Shown: one piece after another, positions 9,159 through 17,165 of the stretch
Layout of the letters: the number at the start of each line of letters is the position of its first letter
How positions within the stretch are numbered: the stretch's first letter is position 1
DNA from: Sulfitobacter guttiformis
GTDB lineage: Bacteria; Pseudomonadota; Alphaproteobacteria; Rhodobacterales; Rhodobacteraceae
NCBI RefSeq assembly: GCF_003610455.1
Contig: NZ_RAQK01000001.1
Coordinates: forward strand, 186,001 to 250,000
DNA: 64,000 nucleotides
Direction of reading: 5' to 3'
Position numbers and translations under genes: made by a program
The notes under the pieces: generated by a model
Seen by the model: only the letters and a program-made list of their open reading frames with translations
Databases searched by the model: none
What the model was told of the DNA's origin: nothing

Positions 9159-9622
9159 GAATCCGCTTTCTTTTGCGCTAGCTTTGCCTGTAACGAGGCA
9201 TCCAGTTCGTCGGCCTTGGCCAATGCTTCCGCAGCTTCGCGTGCCTTGCGCTCTGCAGCAGCCCGTGCCGTGCCCGCCTGAATACGTGCTACATCCTCCG
9301 CCCGTTTGGCAGAGAGTTTGCCTGTTTCGCTATCGGGTTCGACCTTCGTGAGCGAGCTTGCCGCGTCTTTCACGCCGTCCATCGCCGTGCCAATCGGGTT
9401 ACTTGCTGCTTTGAGCGATTTGCTCAGGCCCGAAGACACCTCACGCATGCCCGACTGGTCCGCCGCATCGTTCATTGCACTGGAAAACTCCCGCGCCATG
9501 CCTTTGGCCTTGCCGACAAACTGGCCCACGCGGCGAAACATCACCGGCAGATCCTTGGGGCCCACGACGATCAGCGCCACAACCCCCACCACCAGCATTT
9601 CGGTCATGCCAATATCGAACAT
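9155..9622 (-). CDS. tatB: Sec-independent protein translocase subunit TatB
   Basis: TatB partners TatC in binding Tat substrates. The 155-residue product begins [19 protein letters not shown], a single N-terminal membrane helix, followed by GPKDLP, an amphipathic helix with [12 protein letters not shown], and a long Ala/Lys/Glu-rich tail. The frame is open further upstream, but the conserved TatB N-terminus fixes the start at ATG 9622, 4 bases after the tatA stop. It is the middle gene of tatA-tatB-tatC. Confidence 0.95.
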   Translation of the reverse strand: MFDIGMTEMLVVGVVALIVVGPKDLPVMFRRVGQFVGKAKGMAREFSSAMNDAADQSGMREVSSGLSKSLKAASNPIGTAMDGVKDAASSLTKVEPDSETGKLSAKRAEDVARIQAGTARAAAERKAREAAEALAKADELDASLQAKLAQKKADS

Positions 9623-9626
9623 GGTG

Positions 9627-9848
9627 TTACACCTTGTCCTTAGGCTCGACATCAGGCTGGGGCACATCAGCCACATCATCTGCCTTGGAATCGAGCAGCT
9701 CTTTCTCACCCTCATTGATGCCTTTTTTGAAGCTGGTAATTCCCTTACCCACTTCGCCCATCAACGAGGAAATCTTACCCCGACCAAACAGCACCAATAC
9801 AACCACCGCGATGAGCAGCAGACCCGGCAAACCAATATTGTTCAGCAT
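9627..9848 (-). CDS. tatA: Sec-independent protein translocase subunit TatA
   Basis: TatA forms the protein-conducting element of the Tat pathway. The 73-residue product has the short N-terminal helix [20 protein letters not shown], then [17 protein letters not shown] (the FGR hinge and amphipathic helix), and an acidic tail. It is the first gene of the tat operon. The 176 bases upstream, shared with the divergent WYL regulator, should hold both promoters. Confidence 0.96.
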   Translation of the reverse strand: MLNNIGLPGLLLIAVVVLVLFGRGKISSLMGEVGKGITSFKKGINEGEKELLDSKADDVADVPQPDVEPKDKV

Positions 9849-10024
9849 ATCTTTTCTCCTATCAAAAATATCTGGCCCGCCAGCGACGACGGGATGTTGG
9901 AATTATGAATATCAAAAGTGCCGCACTGCAAAAATGACAAACGTCTGATTCGCGCATGAAACGTGATAAAGGCCGCCATTTTTTTGATCTTGTCGGAGGC
10001 AACTGACAGGTCTATGTCAGGAGC

Positions 10025-10690
10025 ATGCCCCGTTCTGATCGCCTTTTTGATATCATCCAAATCTTGCGCGACGGAGAAGTGCACAAGGCGCAAGATCTTG
10101 CGGTGGATACAGGCGTATCTGTGCGCACCCTCTATCGCGACATGGATACTCTTGCCGCTTCGGGTGTTCCGGTTGTCGGCGCACGCGGCACCGGCTACCG
10201 GCTACCGCCCGGCATCACATTGCCGCCACTCACCCTCACCCCAACCGAGCTTGAGGCGCTGAATCTGTGTCTTGCCATCGCTGCGGAAGTGGCCGATCCC
10301 GACCTGAAAACCGCAGTTCAAACCCTCATCGAAAAGTTTGATGCTGTGTTGCCCGAAACCGCCGTGGCCGAGGCAGATGCATGGCAATTTGCCGTGACGC
10401 CTTTTTCGGATGCTGCGCGGGGGTTTGCCCGCATGCCAACAATGCGCGCAGCGATCAAAGCGCGCCAAAAGCTGCGGATAACCTACACATCACAAGGCGG
10501 CACTGTGACCACCCGCACCATAAGGCCGCTCCATATGGAATATACCGGACGTATCTGGACCCTGATTGCGTGGTGTGAGTGGCGCAAGGAACACCGCGTT
10601 TTCCGCCTTGACCTCATCAACACCGCCGAAGCCCTGCCACAGCTTTTTGGCGACGAGGCGGGAACGATGCTGGCCGATTACAGGCGTTAA
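10025..10690 (+). CDS. HTH and WYL domain transcriptional regulator (YafY type)
   Basis: The 221-residue protein has an N-terminal winged helix-turn-helix (residues 1-55, with KAQDLAVDTGVSVRTLYRDMDTL as recognition region, only part of which is the core) and a C-terminal WYL-type domain from about residue 130, where GRIWTLIAWCEWR replaces the usual WYLvAwC-like stretch. WYL domains bind nucleic acid or small ligands and regulate diverse stress and defence genes. It is divergent from tatA and converges on a Lin0512 gene, overlapping it by 4 bases. No defence system is adjacent, so the target is unknown. Confidence 0.88.
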   Translation: MPRSDRLFDIIQILRDGEVHKAQDLAVDTGVSVRTLYRDMDTLAASGVPVVGARGTGYRLPPGITLPPLTLTPTELEALNLCLAIAAEVADPDLKTAVQTLIEKFDAVLPETAVAEADAWQFAVTPFSDAARGFARMPTMRAAIKARQKLRITYTSQGGTVTTRTIRPLHMEYTGRIWTLIAWCEWRKEHRVFRLDLINTAEALPQLFGDEAGTMLADYRR

Positions 10691-11055
10691 ACTTTGAGCG
10701 CCCAACCGTCCTGCGGGGATAGAAACGCCTCCACGCTGGCTTGTGCAATTACGATGGTCTCGCCGTTTGACGGTACATTGAGGCCACCATGAACGGCACG
10801 CACTTCCGCACGCCCCCGTGGCAGCACAGCACGGAGCACCTCCAGATCTAGGGCATCGGGTTCCTGAACTCCGACGGTCACCTGCACGCGCATCGCGTCA
10901 TGCGGCAGCTCCAGTGCGCCGAACAGGGGCAGAGAGGAGTGGCGCAACGCGTCCTCAATAGCACGTTTGGCAGCCTTGGTGTAATCCATACCGTGCAGGT
11001 CATTGCCCATGCCCATCTCGATAATCACACGTTGTCCGATCATTGGATCGCTCAT
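10687..11055 (-). CDS. Lin0512 family protein (second of tandem pair)
   Basis: This 122-residue protein shares with its upstream neighbour an N-terminal (I/L)EMGMG-type motif (here VIIEMGMGNDLHG), a central AAKRAIEDALRHSS, and VTVGVQEPDALD. These are hallmarks of the Lin0512 family, small conserved proteins of unknown function. It overlaps the upstream paralogue (ATGA at 11052-11055), so the two are probably made together, perhaps as a hetero-oligomer. That last point is inference. The C-terminus differs most between the two copies. Confidence 0.82.
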   Translation of the reverse strand: MSDPMIGQRVIIEMGMGNDLHGMDYTKAAKRAIEDALRHSSLPLFGALELPHDAMRVQVTVGVQEPDALDLEVLRAVLPRGRAEVRAVHGGLNVPSNGETIVIAQASVEAFLSPQDGWALKV

Positions 11056-11399
11056 CTGCGTTTCTCCATATCAAATCCGACAGACAGTGCGACATTGGCC
11101 ATGATCGTCGGATTGCCAGTGCCCTCGGGCCGTGGCACATCCAGACCGCCCTTGACCACATTCACCGTGACTTGCCCGTATGGAAACACGGCTCGAAGAA
11201 CGTCTGCATCCACCGCATCCGGCTTTTGCACGCCTACATCCAGCGTGATGCGCATATCCGCTTTGTCAAAGCCGAACAGCTCAGCAAGGTTGATCGAGTT
11301 GTGCCAAAGCGCGTCCTTTATCGCCCGCTCGGCGGCTTGGGTATAGTCCCCGCGCCGCAATGAGGTGCCCATCCCGAATTCTACCAACAGCTTTTGCAT
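11052..11399 (-). CDS. Lin0512 family protein (first of tandem pair)
   Basis: This 115-residue protein contains LLVEFGMGTSLRRGDYTQAA, AIKDALWHNS and LDVGVQKPDAVDADVLRAVFPYG, aligning over its full length with the protein at 10687-11055. The family (named from Listeria Lin0512) has no established role; its repeated basic and acidic strand pattern suggests a small ring-forming fold, which is inference only. It lies 9 bases downstream of the ABC ATPase gene, hinting at co-transcription. Confidence 0.83.
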   Translation of the reverse strand: MQKLLVEFGMGTSLRRGDYTQAAERAIKDALWHNSINLAELFGFDKADMRITLDVGVQKPDAVDADVLRAVFPYGQVTVNVVKGGLDVPRPEGTGNPTIMANVALSVGFDMEKRR

Positions 11400-11408
11400 C
11401 GTAGTCCC

Positions 11409-12494
11409 CTATTTCCCGACACCAAAAACGAAACATTTGTCCCGCCGGATTGTCAGCCACATCACAGTGCCCGCACTGGGCATGAACACGTTCGGCACCG
11501 TCGCCCTGAGCAAGGAGCCATCGTGATCCATACGGTATTCGATCAGACTCTCGTTTCCCATAAACCGCGCCCGCTCGACGACAGCGCGGGCAGGCGTTCC
11601 ATCGGCGGCTGTGGGCAGCGGCCCCTTGCCCGCACGGTCAAAATCAATGCGCACATGCTGGGGCCGGAAAACAATATCCACCGAGGTACCATCAGGAATA
11701 CCAGGGGCTAGAAACCGCCCAAAGGCAGTGTGCGCCAGCGCACCCGATACTTCAGCACGCACAACATTTGCATCCGAAAAAAATGCCACCGCCGCACGGT
11801 CCAAAGGGCGGGTATAAACGTTATAAGGCGCGCCCTGCTGGACGATCTTGCCGTCCCGCATCAGGGCAATCTCGTCGGCCATCCGCATCGCCTCGTCGGG
11901 CTCATGCGTTACCAGCAGAACCGCAGTGTCCTCTTCTTTGAGAATGCTCAACGTTTCGTCGCGGATGCCATCGCGCAGGCGGTTATCGAGGCCGCTGAAC
12001 GGCTCGTCCATCAGCATGATACGCGGACGCGGGGCCAATGCACGGGCGAGTGCGACGCGCTGCTGCTCGCCACCAGACAGCTGGTGCGGATAGCCGTCGA
12101 TAAAGCGCTTGAGGTCCACCCGCTCCAGCAACTCCTCCACCCGCGCCCGCTTGGACGCTTTGTTGCCGCGAAGGCCGTAGCCAACATTATCGGCTACACT
12201 CAGATGCGGAAATAATGCGAAGTCCTGAAACATCAGGCCAATCTCGCGCCGTTCGGGCGGGACGCGAAAGATCGTATCGCAAATCAGCGCACCGTCCACA
12301 TGGATGGTACCGCTATCCTGCATTTCGACCCCGGCAATCATGCGCAGCGTTGTTGATTTCCCGCACCCCGAAGGCCCCAGAAGGCAAGTCACCTGCCCCG
12401 GCATAATCTTGAGGCTCACGTCGTCGACAACAGCGCGACCGTCAAACCGGCGCACGAGATTGCGAATTTCCAGACGTGGCGTGTCAGACGGCAT
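11409..12494 (-). CDS. ABC transporter ATP-binding protein (PotA/FbpC type)
   Basis: The 361-residue protein has Walker A GPSGCGKST, signature LSGGEQQRVALARAL, Walker B IMLMDEPFSGLD and switch LVTHEP. A C-terminal TOBE-like domain (VDIVFRPQHVRIDF) places it with ATPases of iron(III), thiamine or polyamine importers. No permease or binding protein is adjacent, so its transporter is encoded elsewhere. Start choice is uncertain: ATG 12494 begins just before the conserved PRLEIRNLVRRFDG; ATG 12512 would add 6 residues and lie 20 bases after the symporter stop. It is downstream of, and probably co-transcribed with, the SSS transporter. Confidence 0.88.
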   Translation of the reverse strand: MPSDTPRLEIRNLVRRFDGRAVVDDVSLKIMPGQVTCLLGPSGCGKSTTLRMIAGVEMQDSGTIHVDGALICDTIFRVPPERREIGLMFQDFALFPHLSVADNVGYGLRGNKASKRARVEELLERVDLKRFIDGYPHQLSGGEQQRVALARALAPRPRIMLMDEPFSGLDNRLRDGIRDETLSILKEEDTAVLLVTHEPDEAMRMADEIALMRDGKIVQQGAPYNVYTRPLDRAAVAFFSDANVVRAEVSGALAHTAFGRFLAPGIPDGTSVDIVFRPQHVRIDFDRAGKGPLPTAADGTPARAVVERARFMGNESLIEYRMDHDGSLLRATVPNVFMPSAGTVMWLTIRRDKCFVFGVGK

Positions 12495-12531
12495 GGGCGT
12501 TAATCCGATCATTTCTGTCGGATAGCAGGTA

Positions 12532-13887
12532 TCAGCGCTGCCGCGCACCTGCAAGCACCGCCGCAAACCCGCTGACCAGAACACAGGCACAAATCAGCAA
12601 AAGCTGCTCGTATTTATGCCCTTCCATCAGCCATGGCGTCACAAAATCCGATGTACGCACAAGATAGATCAGCGACCCGAGCATTGCCGACCCAAACGCC
12701 ACAACATAAGCCCAGAGTTCGATCTGACGCCCCATTACCAGCCCGACAATCAGGATTGGCGTCAAAAACATCGAGGCAGTCCCGCTTACAGCCACCGCAT
12801 CAAACAGAGTGGCATTGCCCCAAAGTGTGAGCAATGTTCCCCCCAGCATAAACGCCACCATAACGGCCCGTCCAGAAGTAAGGGTGCGTGGCAGGCCGCC
12901 TTCCTCGACCACCAGCCGCGAGGCGGAACTGAGCGCAGAATCGAGTGTGCTAAGCGCCGATACCAGCAGCGAGATCATCAGCAGCCCAAACACCCATGAC
13001 GGGAACATGGTCGCCCATGTGCCGATCAGCTCCCCCTCGTAGGCGGCACCAAGAAGGCCAGCCTGAATGCCGAAAAAACCGAACCCGATAATGCACAGCG
13101 TGCTGATCCAGAAGGCGTGCCTAAACGATGCCCGCGTGGTGGCACGGTCCGCTATGAATCCACGATCCATCATCACCGGATCGTGCGCGGGGTAGCTGAA
13201 CACCTGCAACGCGGCCACAGCCAACAAGATCCAGCCATTGTAGCTACCCGAAGTTCCCGGTGCCGTCACCACCGCGCCCAGATCAAATGCAGGGCTGGTC
13301 ACCAGCGCGCCAAATGCCACACCGAACACTACAAGGAAAACTATCATCTGCACCACATCTGTGCGCAGCGCCGCCGACAGCCCGCCCCATGCGGAATAGG
13401 CCAACCCCAATACAGCGACGATCCAGATCGCAGTTGTCCCGCTCCCCTCCAGAACAGCGTTAAAAATGAGGCCAACAACAACCAGATTTGCAAACACCTC
13501 CGACAGCAAGCGCAGGGCAATTACAAAATTATAGCATGCGTTACCAATGCTGCCAAACCGCACCCCGAGCCAGTCCTGAACCGAGGTTGCACCGCCCTCG
13601 CGCAGTCGCTCGACAATATATCCCCCCGTCAGGAACGAACCATAGTAGGCTGCATAGGCCAGCGTACCTATTATTCCGTAATAGTAACCAAGGATCGCGG
13701 CATTCATCAGACTTCGCGCGAAAATCCATGTTGTCACCTGACTGAGGACCAGAACCCAAAGGCCAGGACTACGCCCCGAAGCCCCCGTCCCACCGAAAAA
13801 TCCGTCGATCGTGGCGCGGCGCGGCGCGGCCAGCACGGACGCAACAAGGATGACGCCAAAGGCGGCGATCAGGACAACGGGGTTCAT
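12532..13887 (-). CDS. Sodium:solute symporter family protein
   Basis: This 451-residue membrane protein has about 12-13 hydrophobic segments. Its layout matches the SSS family, including the stretch GGLSAALRTDVVQMIVF after helix 5, a family signature region, and LVSALSTLDSALSSASRL, where SSS proteins bind sodium. Substrate cannot be read from the sequence; proline, pantothenate or organic anions are typical. It is followed within 40 bases by the orphan ABC ATPase. The 92 bases upstream, before the gene at 13980-15101, presumably carry its promoter. Confidence 0.9.
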   Translation of the reverse strand: MNPVVLIAAFGVILVASVLAAPRRATIDGFFGGTGASGRSPGLWVLVLSQVTTWIFARSLMNAAILGYYYGIIGTLAYAAYYGSFLTGGYIVERLREGGATSVQDWLGVRFGSIGNACYNFVIALRLLSEVFANLVVVGLIFNAVLEGSGTTAIWIVAVLGLAYSAWGGLSAALRTDVVQMIVFLVVFGVAFGALVTSPAFDLGAVVTAPGTSGSYNGWILLAVAALQVFSYPAHDPVMMDRGFIADRATTRASFRHAFWISTLCIIGFGFFGIQAGLLGAAYEGELIGTWATMFPSWVFGLLMISLLVSALSTLDSALSSASRLVVEEGGLPRTLTSGRAVMVAFMLGGTLLTLWGNATLFDAVAVSGTASMFLTPILIVGLVMGRQIELWAYVVAFGSAMLGSLIYLVRTSDFVTPWLMEGHKYEQLLLICACVLVSGFAAVLAGARQR

Positions 13888-13979
13888 GGCGGACCTTTCA
13901 TAAAAACCTTCACCAGCGCTATGCCAGCCAAAGCCCGCAATCCATCAAAAATTCTACTACTGTCAAAAATGTGAAGAGC

Positions 13980-15101
13980 TTAGGCTACCAGCGTAAAATC
14001 CGCTTGAGCCGCATTGCGCCCGTTAACCTGCACTGTGATCACATGCGCGCCGACGTGTAGAGCAAATGTGCTCATCGTTCCGTTGAACTTGTGTGATTTG
14101 GGAAGGGTCAGCGGCACCCCTGCGACGATCATCACCGCCTTGAGCTTGAAAACCTTTTGCGCGACCTTTCCGGACGCACGCGCGAAAGTAATGCAGTAGT
14201 CGACCAGTACGGGCAGGTCTGTATCGCTGTTCAGAACCACATCGAACACAAGCGCATTGCCCATGGCGACGCTGGTCTGCGCAAGCGTGAGCGTGGCGCG
14301 CACTGGCGCATCTGGTTCATACCCTAGTACAGTCATCGCCCCGCTGTGGCCCTTCTTTACCAGTGTGCGCAATGCGTGGCGCCTGATCCAGTCAAGCTCT
14401 TTCGCATCTTGTTGGCTGCTGTCACGCCAGCTTTCCAATCGCGCCAACACGGCATCGGGATCAATCTTGCTTAGATCATTCAGATGATTCGCAACCGAGC
14501 GCGTAACATAGCGTGTCCGGTCACTGTGCAGTTCATCCAGCAGTGGCAATCTTTGCGCAGTCGTCAGACCCACATTAACCGCCCACGGCAGGCGCGGTCG
14601 CGTGCCCTCGCTCACCAATCGGCGCACGTGGTAATTTTCATCATGTGCCCAGCGGGTCAAATCCGCAAGTGTCTCCTCGGGCCATCGGTTAAGGAAATGG
14701 CGGATGTAGAATTCCATCGAGAAGCGCTGCGTTGCCTCATGGATCAAGGCCATAGCACGGGCGCGGTGATGCTCCAGACCGTGACGTGCAGCTAGGATAC
14801 CAGGTACGGCATGGATAAACCGGCCAAAATCACCGTCTTGCCTGTCAGGATCGAGACGCGGCGGCATCGACGCCTCCAGCTGCACGGCCATCGTAGGAAA
14901 ATCATCCGCCAATTGCACGGCGATGCAATCGGCAAGCCACTCCATCCGCGCCATCAACTCACGCTCGGGCAAACCGGCCATGGCTTGCGCCATAAATGCT
15001 GCCGCGTCAAAGCCGGAGACGCCGGCGGCAAATTCTGCCGCCAGCTGCCCGACTGTCTGCGCGTTGAACAGATGGTCCTTAAGCGAGAACTTTTCAGCCA
15101 T
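13980..15101 (-). CDS. DNA alkylation repair family HEAT-repeat protein (COG4335 type)
   Basis: The 373-residue protein contains helical HEAT-like repeats with WAHDENYHVRRLVSEGTRPR, LPW and SVANHLNDLSKIDPD, which are typical of the COG4335 branch of AlkD-like proteins. AlkD excises alkylated bases without flipping them, but this branch is not known to me to have proven glycosylase activity. The last 110 residues are strand-rich (ALVFDVVLNSDTDLPVLVDY) and resemble an immunoglobulin-like add-on. ATG 15101 is fixed by a TGATG overlap with the SDR stop, so the two genes are translationally coupled. A second, classical AlkD is at 61186-61863. Confidence 0.85.
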   Translation of the reverse strand: MAEKFSLKDHLFNAQTVGQLAAEFAAGVSGFDAAAFMAQAMAGLPERELMARMEWLADCIAVQLADDFPTMAVQLEASMPPRLDPDRQDGDFGRFIHAVPGILAARHGLEHHRARAMALIHEATQRFSMEFYIRHFLNRWPEETLADLTRWAHDENYHVRRLVSEGTRPRLPWAVNVGLTTAQRLPLLDELHSDRTRYVTRSVANHLNDLSKIDPDAVLARLESWRDSSQQDAKELDWIRRHALRTLVKKGHSGAMTVLGYEPDAPVRATLTLAQTSVAMGNALVFDVVLNSDTDLPVLVDYCITFARASGKVAQKVFKLKAVMIVAGVPLTLPKSHKFNGTMSTFALHVGAHVITVQVNGRNAAQADFTLVA

Positions 15102-15880
15102 CACATTGTGATGTTCGTCGCCCCACCGTCCAGCAGGATTGATTGCCCCACGATGAACCCTGCATGGGTGGAGCACAAAAACGCACAGGCCGCACCAAAT
15201 TCGTCGCGGGTGCCATAACGCCCTGCAGGAATGCCTGCTGCCCGCTCGGTCCGCGCCTCTTCCAGCGTGATGCCCTTGGCCTTGACCACACCACCATCAA
15301 GCGCATCTGCGCGATCGGTCGCGTGGATACCAGGCAGAAGATTGTTGATCGTAACCCCCTTACCGGCTACCTGCCGCGAGGTGCCCGCCACATACCCCGT
15401 AAGACCAGTACGCGCCGAATTGCTCAGGCCCAGAACGCCGATGGGCGCACGTACCGATTGCGACGTAATGTTGACCACACGCCCCCAACCACGGTCCATC
15501 ATCGCAGGCACCAGCGCCTTGATAAGCGCGATAGGTGCCAGCATATTTGCATCAAGCGCTTTGATGAAATCCTCACGCTCCCAATCTGTCCACATGCCAG
15601 GAGGCGGGCCGCCAGCGTTATTGACCAGAATGTCAACGCCCTGCGCCGCTTTGATCACTGCGGCCTGACCCTCTTGCGTGGCCACATCGGCAGCAACCGT
15701 TTCAATGCTCACGCCGTATGTGCTGCGCAACCGCTCGGCTTCGGCTTCAAGGGCTTCTGACCCGCGTGCGTTCATCACCAAGTCAACACCCGCAGCCGCC
15801 AGATGCTCGGCACAGCCCAGCCCGAGGCCCTTTGAAGAAGCGCAAACCAGCGCCTTTTTTCCTTTGATCCCCAGATCCAT
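15101..15880 (-). CDS. SDR family protein lacking the canonical Tyr-x3-Lys site
   Basis: The 259-residue protein has the SDR fold: cofactor loop ASSKGLG (instead of TGxxxGxG), NNAGG after strand 4, and a C-terminal FIVGQSILLDGGA. The catalytic stretch reads NITSQS, then LSNSARTG where YSASKAA would be expected, so Tyr and Lys are Ser and Arg by my count. A BKR-like SDR subgroup with degenerate NAD loop and tetrad is known. GGGAG lies 8 bases before ATG 15880. It is coupled to the HEAT-repeat gene. Enzymatic activity is doubtful or of a different kind. Confidence 0.88.
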   Translation of the reverse strand: MDLGIKGKKALVCASSKGLGLGCAEHLAAAGVDLVMNARGSEALEAEAERLRSTYGVSIETVAADVATQEGQAAVIKAAQGVDILVNNAGGPPPGMWTDWEREDFIKALDANMLAPIALIKALVPAMMDRGWGRVVNITSQSVRAPIGVLGLSNSARTGLTGYVAGTSRQVAGKGVTINNLLPGIHATDRADALDGGVVKAKGITLEEARTERAAGIPAGRYGTRDEFGAACAFLCSTHAGFIVGQSILLDGGATNITM

Positions 15881-16035
15881 TTCGTATCTCCCTGTTTGGT
15901 TGTCGCGATTTCGGGTGGCCCCAGTGCTAGCGCAGCCCGAACCTGCGCGCCAGCAAAACACCGCCGCATTGACCGTAACCTGCCATAATTCTAGTGTAGG
16001 GCCACGTCCAAGCAGTTCTAAAAAAGAGACTTCAG

Positions 16036-17046
16036 ATGTCCACAGGCTCCCTCTCGTCCACCAGCGTTCCGGTCTATGTCTCGGGGCAGATCCGTGCAAC
16101 GGACGGTGCAAATACTGGCGATGTTATCTCGTTCTCGAGCGAGCTTATCCTCGATGACATATACGAGATGGAGTTCGGCGCAGAGCCTGCACGCTTGTCG
16201 CTGGTGGCGCGTGATGATGCCAGCTTTGCCATCGGGCATGACACCACTATCGGCATTCCCGGTGCAGTGGTTCACCTCGATAGCGCACTTGTGTTTATGT
16301 CACCTGATGGAAGTATCTCGGACGCGCTGCTGCTGGTCGAAGTAGATCCGCAGGGCGATGTGGCTGAAATTTACCTTCTGCCTTTCAGCGCACTTGCTCC
16401 CAAGGTTGAATACCGCCTCGTCGGGATTGACCGCGAGCATGCACATAACAAATTCGCGCAGGTGGCCTGCGTCAGCTTTACCCGTGGTACCCAGATCACA
16501 ATGGCGTCGGGTGCACAGTGCCCCGTGGAGGATCTGGTCGTGGGTGACCGCGTTCTGACCCGTGATGATGGGGTGCAGACCCTGCGCTGGATCGGGACCT
16601 CGACCACCCGTGCCGTGGGCGAATTTGCCCCGATCCGCATCGCCGCAGGCACATTGAACAACACTGCCGATCTGCTGGTGAGCCCCGATCACCGCCTGTT
16701 CATCTATCAGCGTACCGACGAACTGGGCGCAGGCCGCTCAGAGCTTTTGGTAAAAGCGCGCCATCTGGTCAACGGCACCTCGGTAACAGTGGATGAAGGC
16801 GGCTTTGTCGATTACTTCCAGCTGTTGTTCGACAGCCACCAAATTATCTATGCCGAAGGCATCGCCGCCGAAAGTATGCTGATCAACAGCCGGACCCGCC
16901 CCGTCCTGCCCGCCGACATGGCACAAAGCCTTGGATTGCATATTCCGGGCCATTCAGACCTGCCCCATGCCGGAATGGATGTGAGTGAGGGTTTGCTCAA
17001 ACACCCCGACACCGCCGCGTTGCTGAAAAAAGCTTCCGGTCGCTGA
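16036..17046 (+). CDS. Hint domain-containing protein (Hint_2 type), copy 1
   Basis: The 336-residue protein has a strand-rich N-terminal region (1-140), then a Hint (Hedgehog/intein) domain that starts at Cys145 (ACVSFTRGTQI) and continues with PVEDLVVGDRVLTRDDG, SPDHRLFI (His219) and DSHQIIYAEG (His268). Hint domains catalyse N-S acyl shift and cleavage or ligation of the peptide bond before the Cys. The C-terminal 50 residues are unique. No classical signal peptide is seen. Similar Hint_2 proteins are frequent in Rhodobacterales and often linked to secreted calcium-binding proteins, but their role is not established. A second copy is at 44608-45714. Confidence 0.88.
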   Translation: MSTGSLSSTSVPVYVSGQIRATDGANTGDVISFSSELILDDIYEMEFGAEPARLSLVARDDASFAIGHDTTIGIPGAVVHLDSALVFMSPDGSISDALLLVEVDPQGDVAEIYLLPFSALAPKVEYRLVGIDREHAHNKFAQVACVSFTRGTQITMASGAQCPVEDLVVGDRVLTRDDGVQTLRWIGTSTTRAVGEFAPIRIAAGTLNNTADLLVSPDHRLFIYQRTDELGAGRSELLVKARHLVNGTSVTVDEGGFVDYFQLLFDSHQIIYAEGIAAESMLINSRTRPVLPADMAQSLGLHIPGHSDLPHAGMDVSEGLLKHPDTAALLKKASGR

Positions 17047-17165
17047 GCTGCGGCCGCGGCCTGTCTTGCGTCTGGGCCTGTGTAGGTTATGAGTAGCGCC
17101 CGATGCCACAGCGCCACCCGTGCAGCGGGTTTTGCCCGAAACACAGATCAGGATTGACCCGTACC

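Noticed and set aside
13117..13974. Plus-strand 285-codon open frame opposite the SSS transporter
   Set aside because: Cys/His/Arg-rich antisense product typical of a membrane-protein gene read backwards.
13980..15101. Defence-type island around WYL regulator, HEAT-repeat and SDR genes
   Set aside because: WYL proteins can control defence loci, but the neighbours are housekeeping or transport genes, with no nuclease, helicase or toxin set and no mobility genes.
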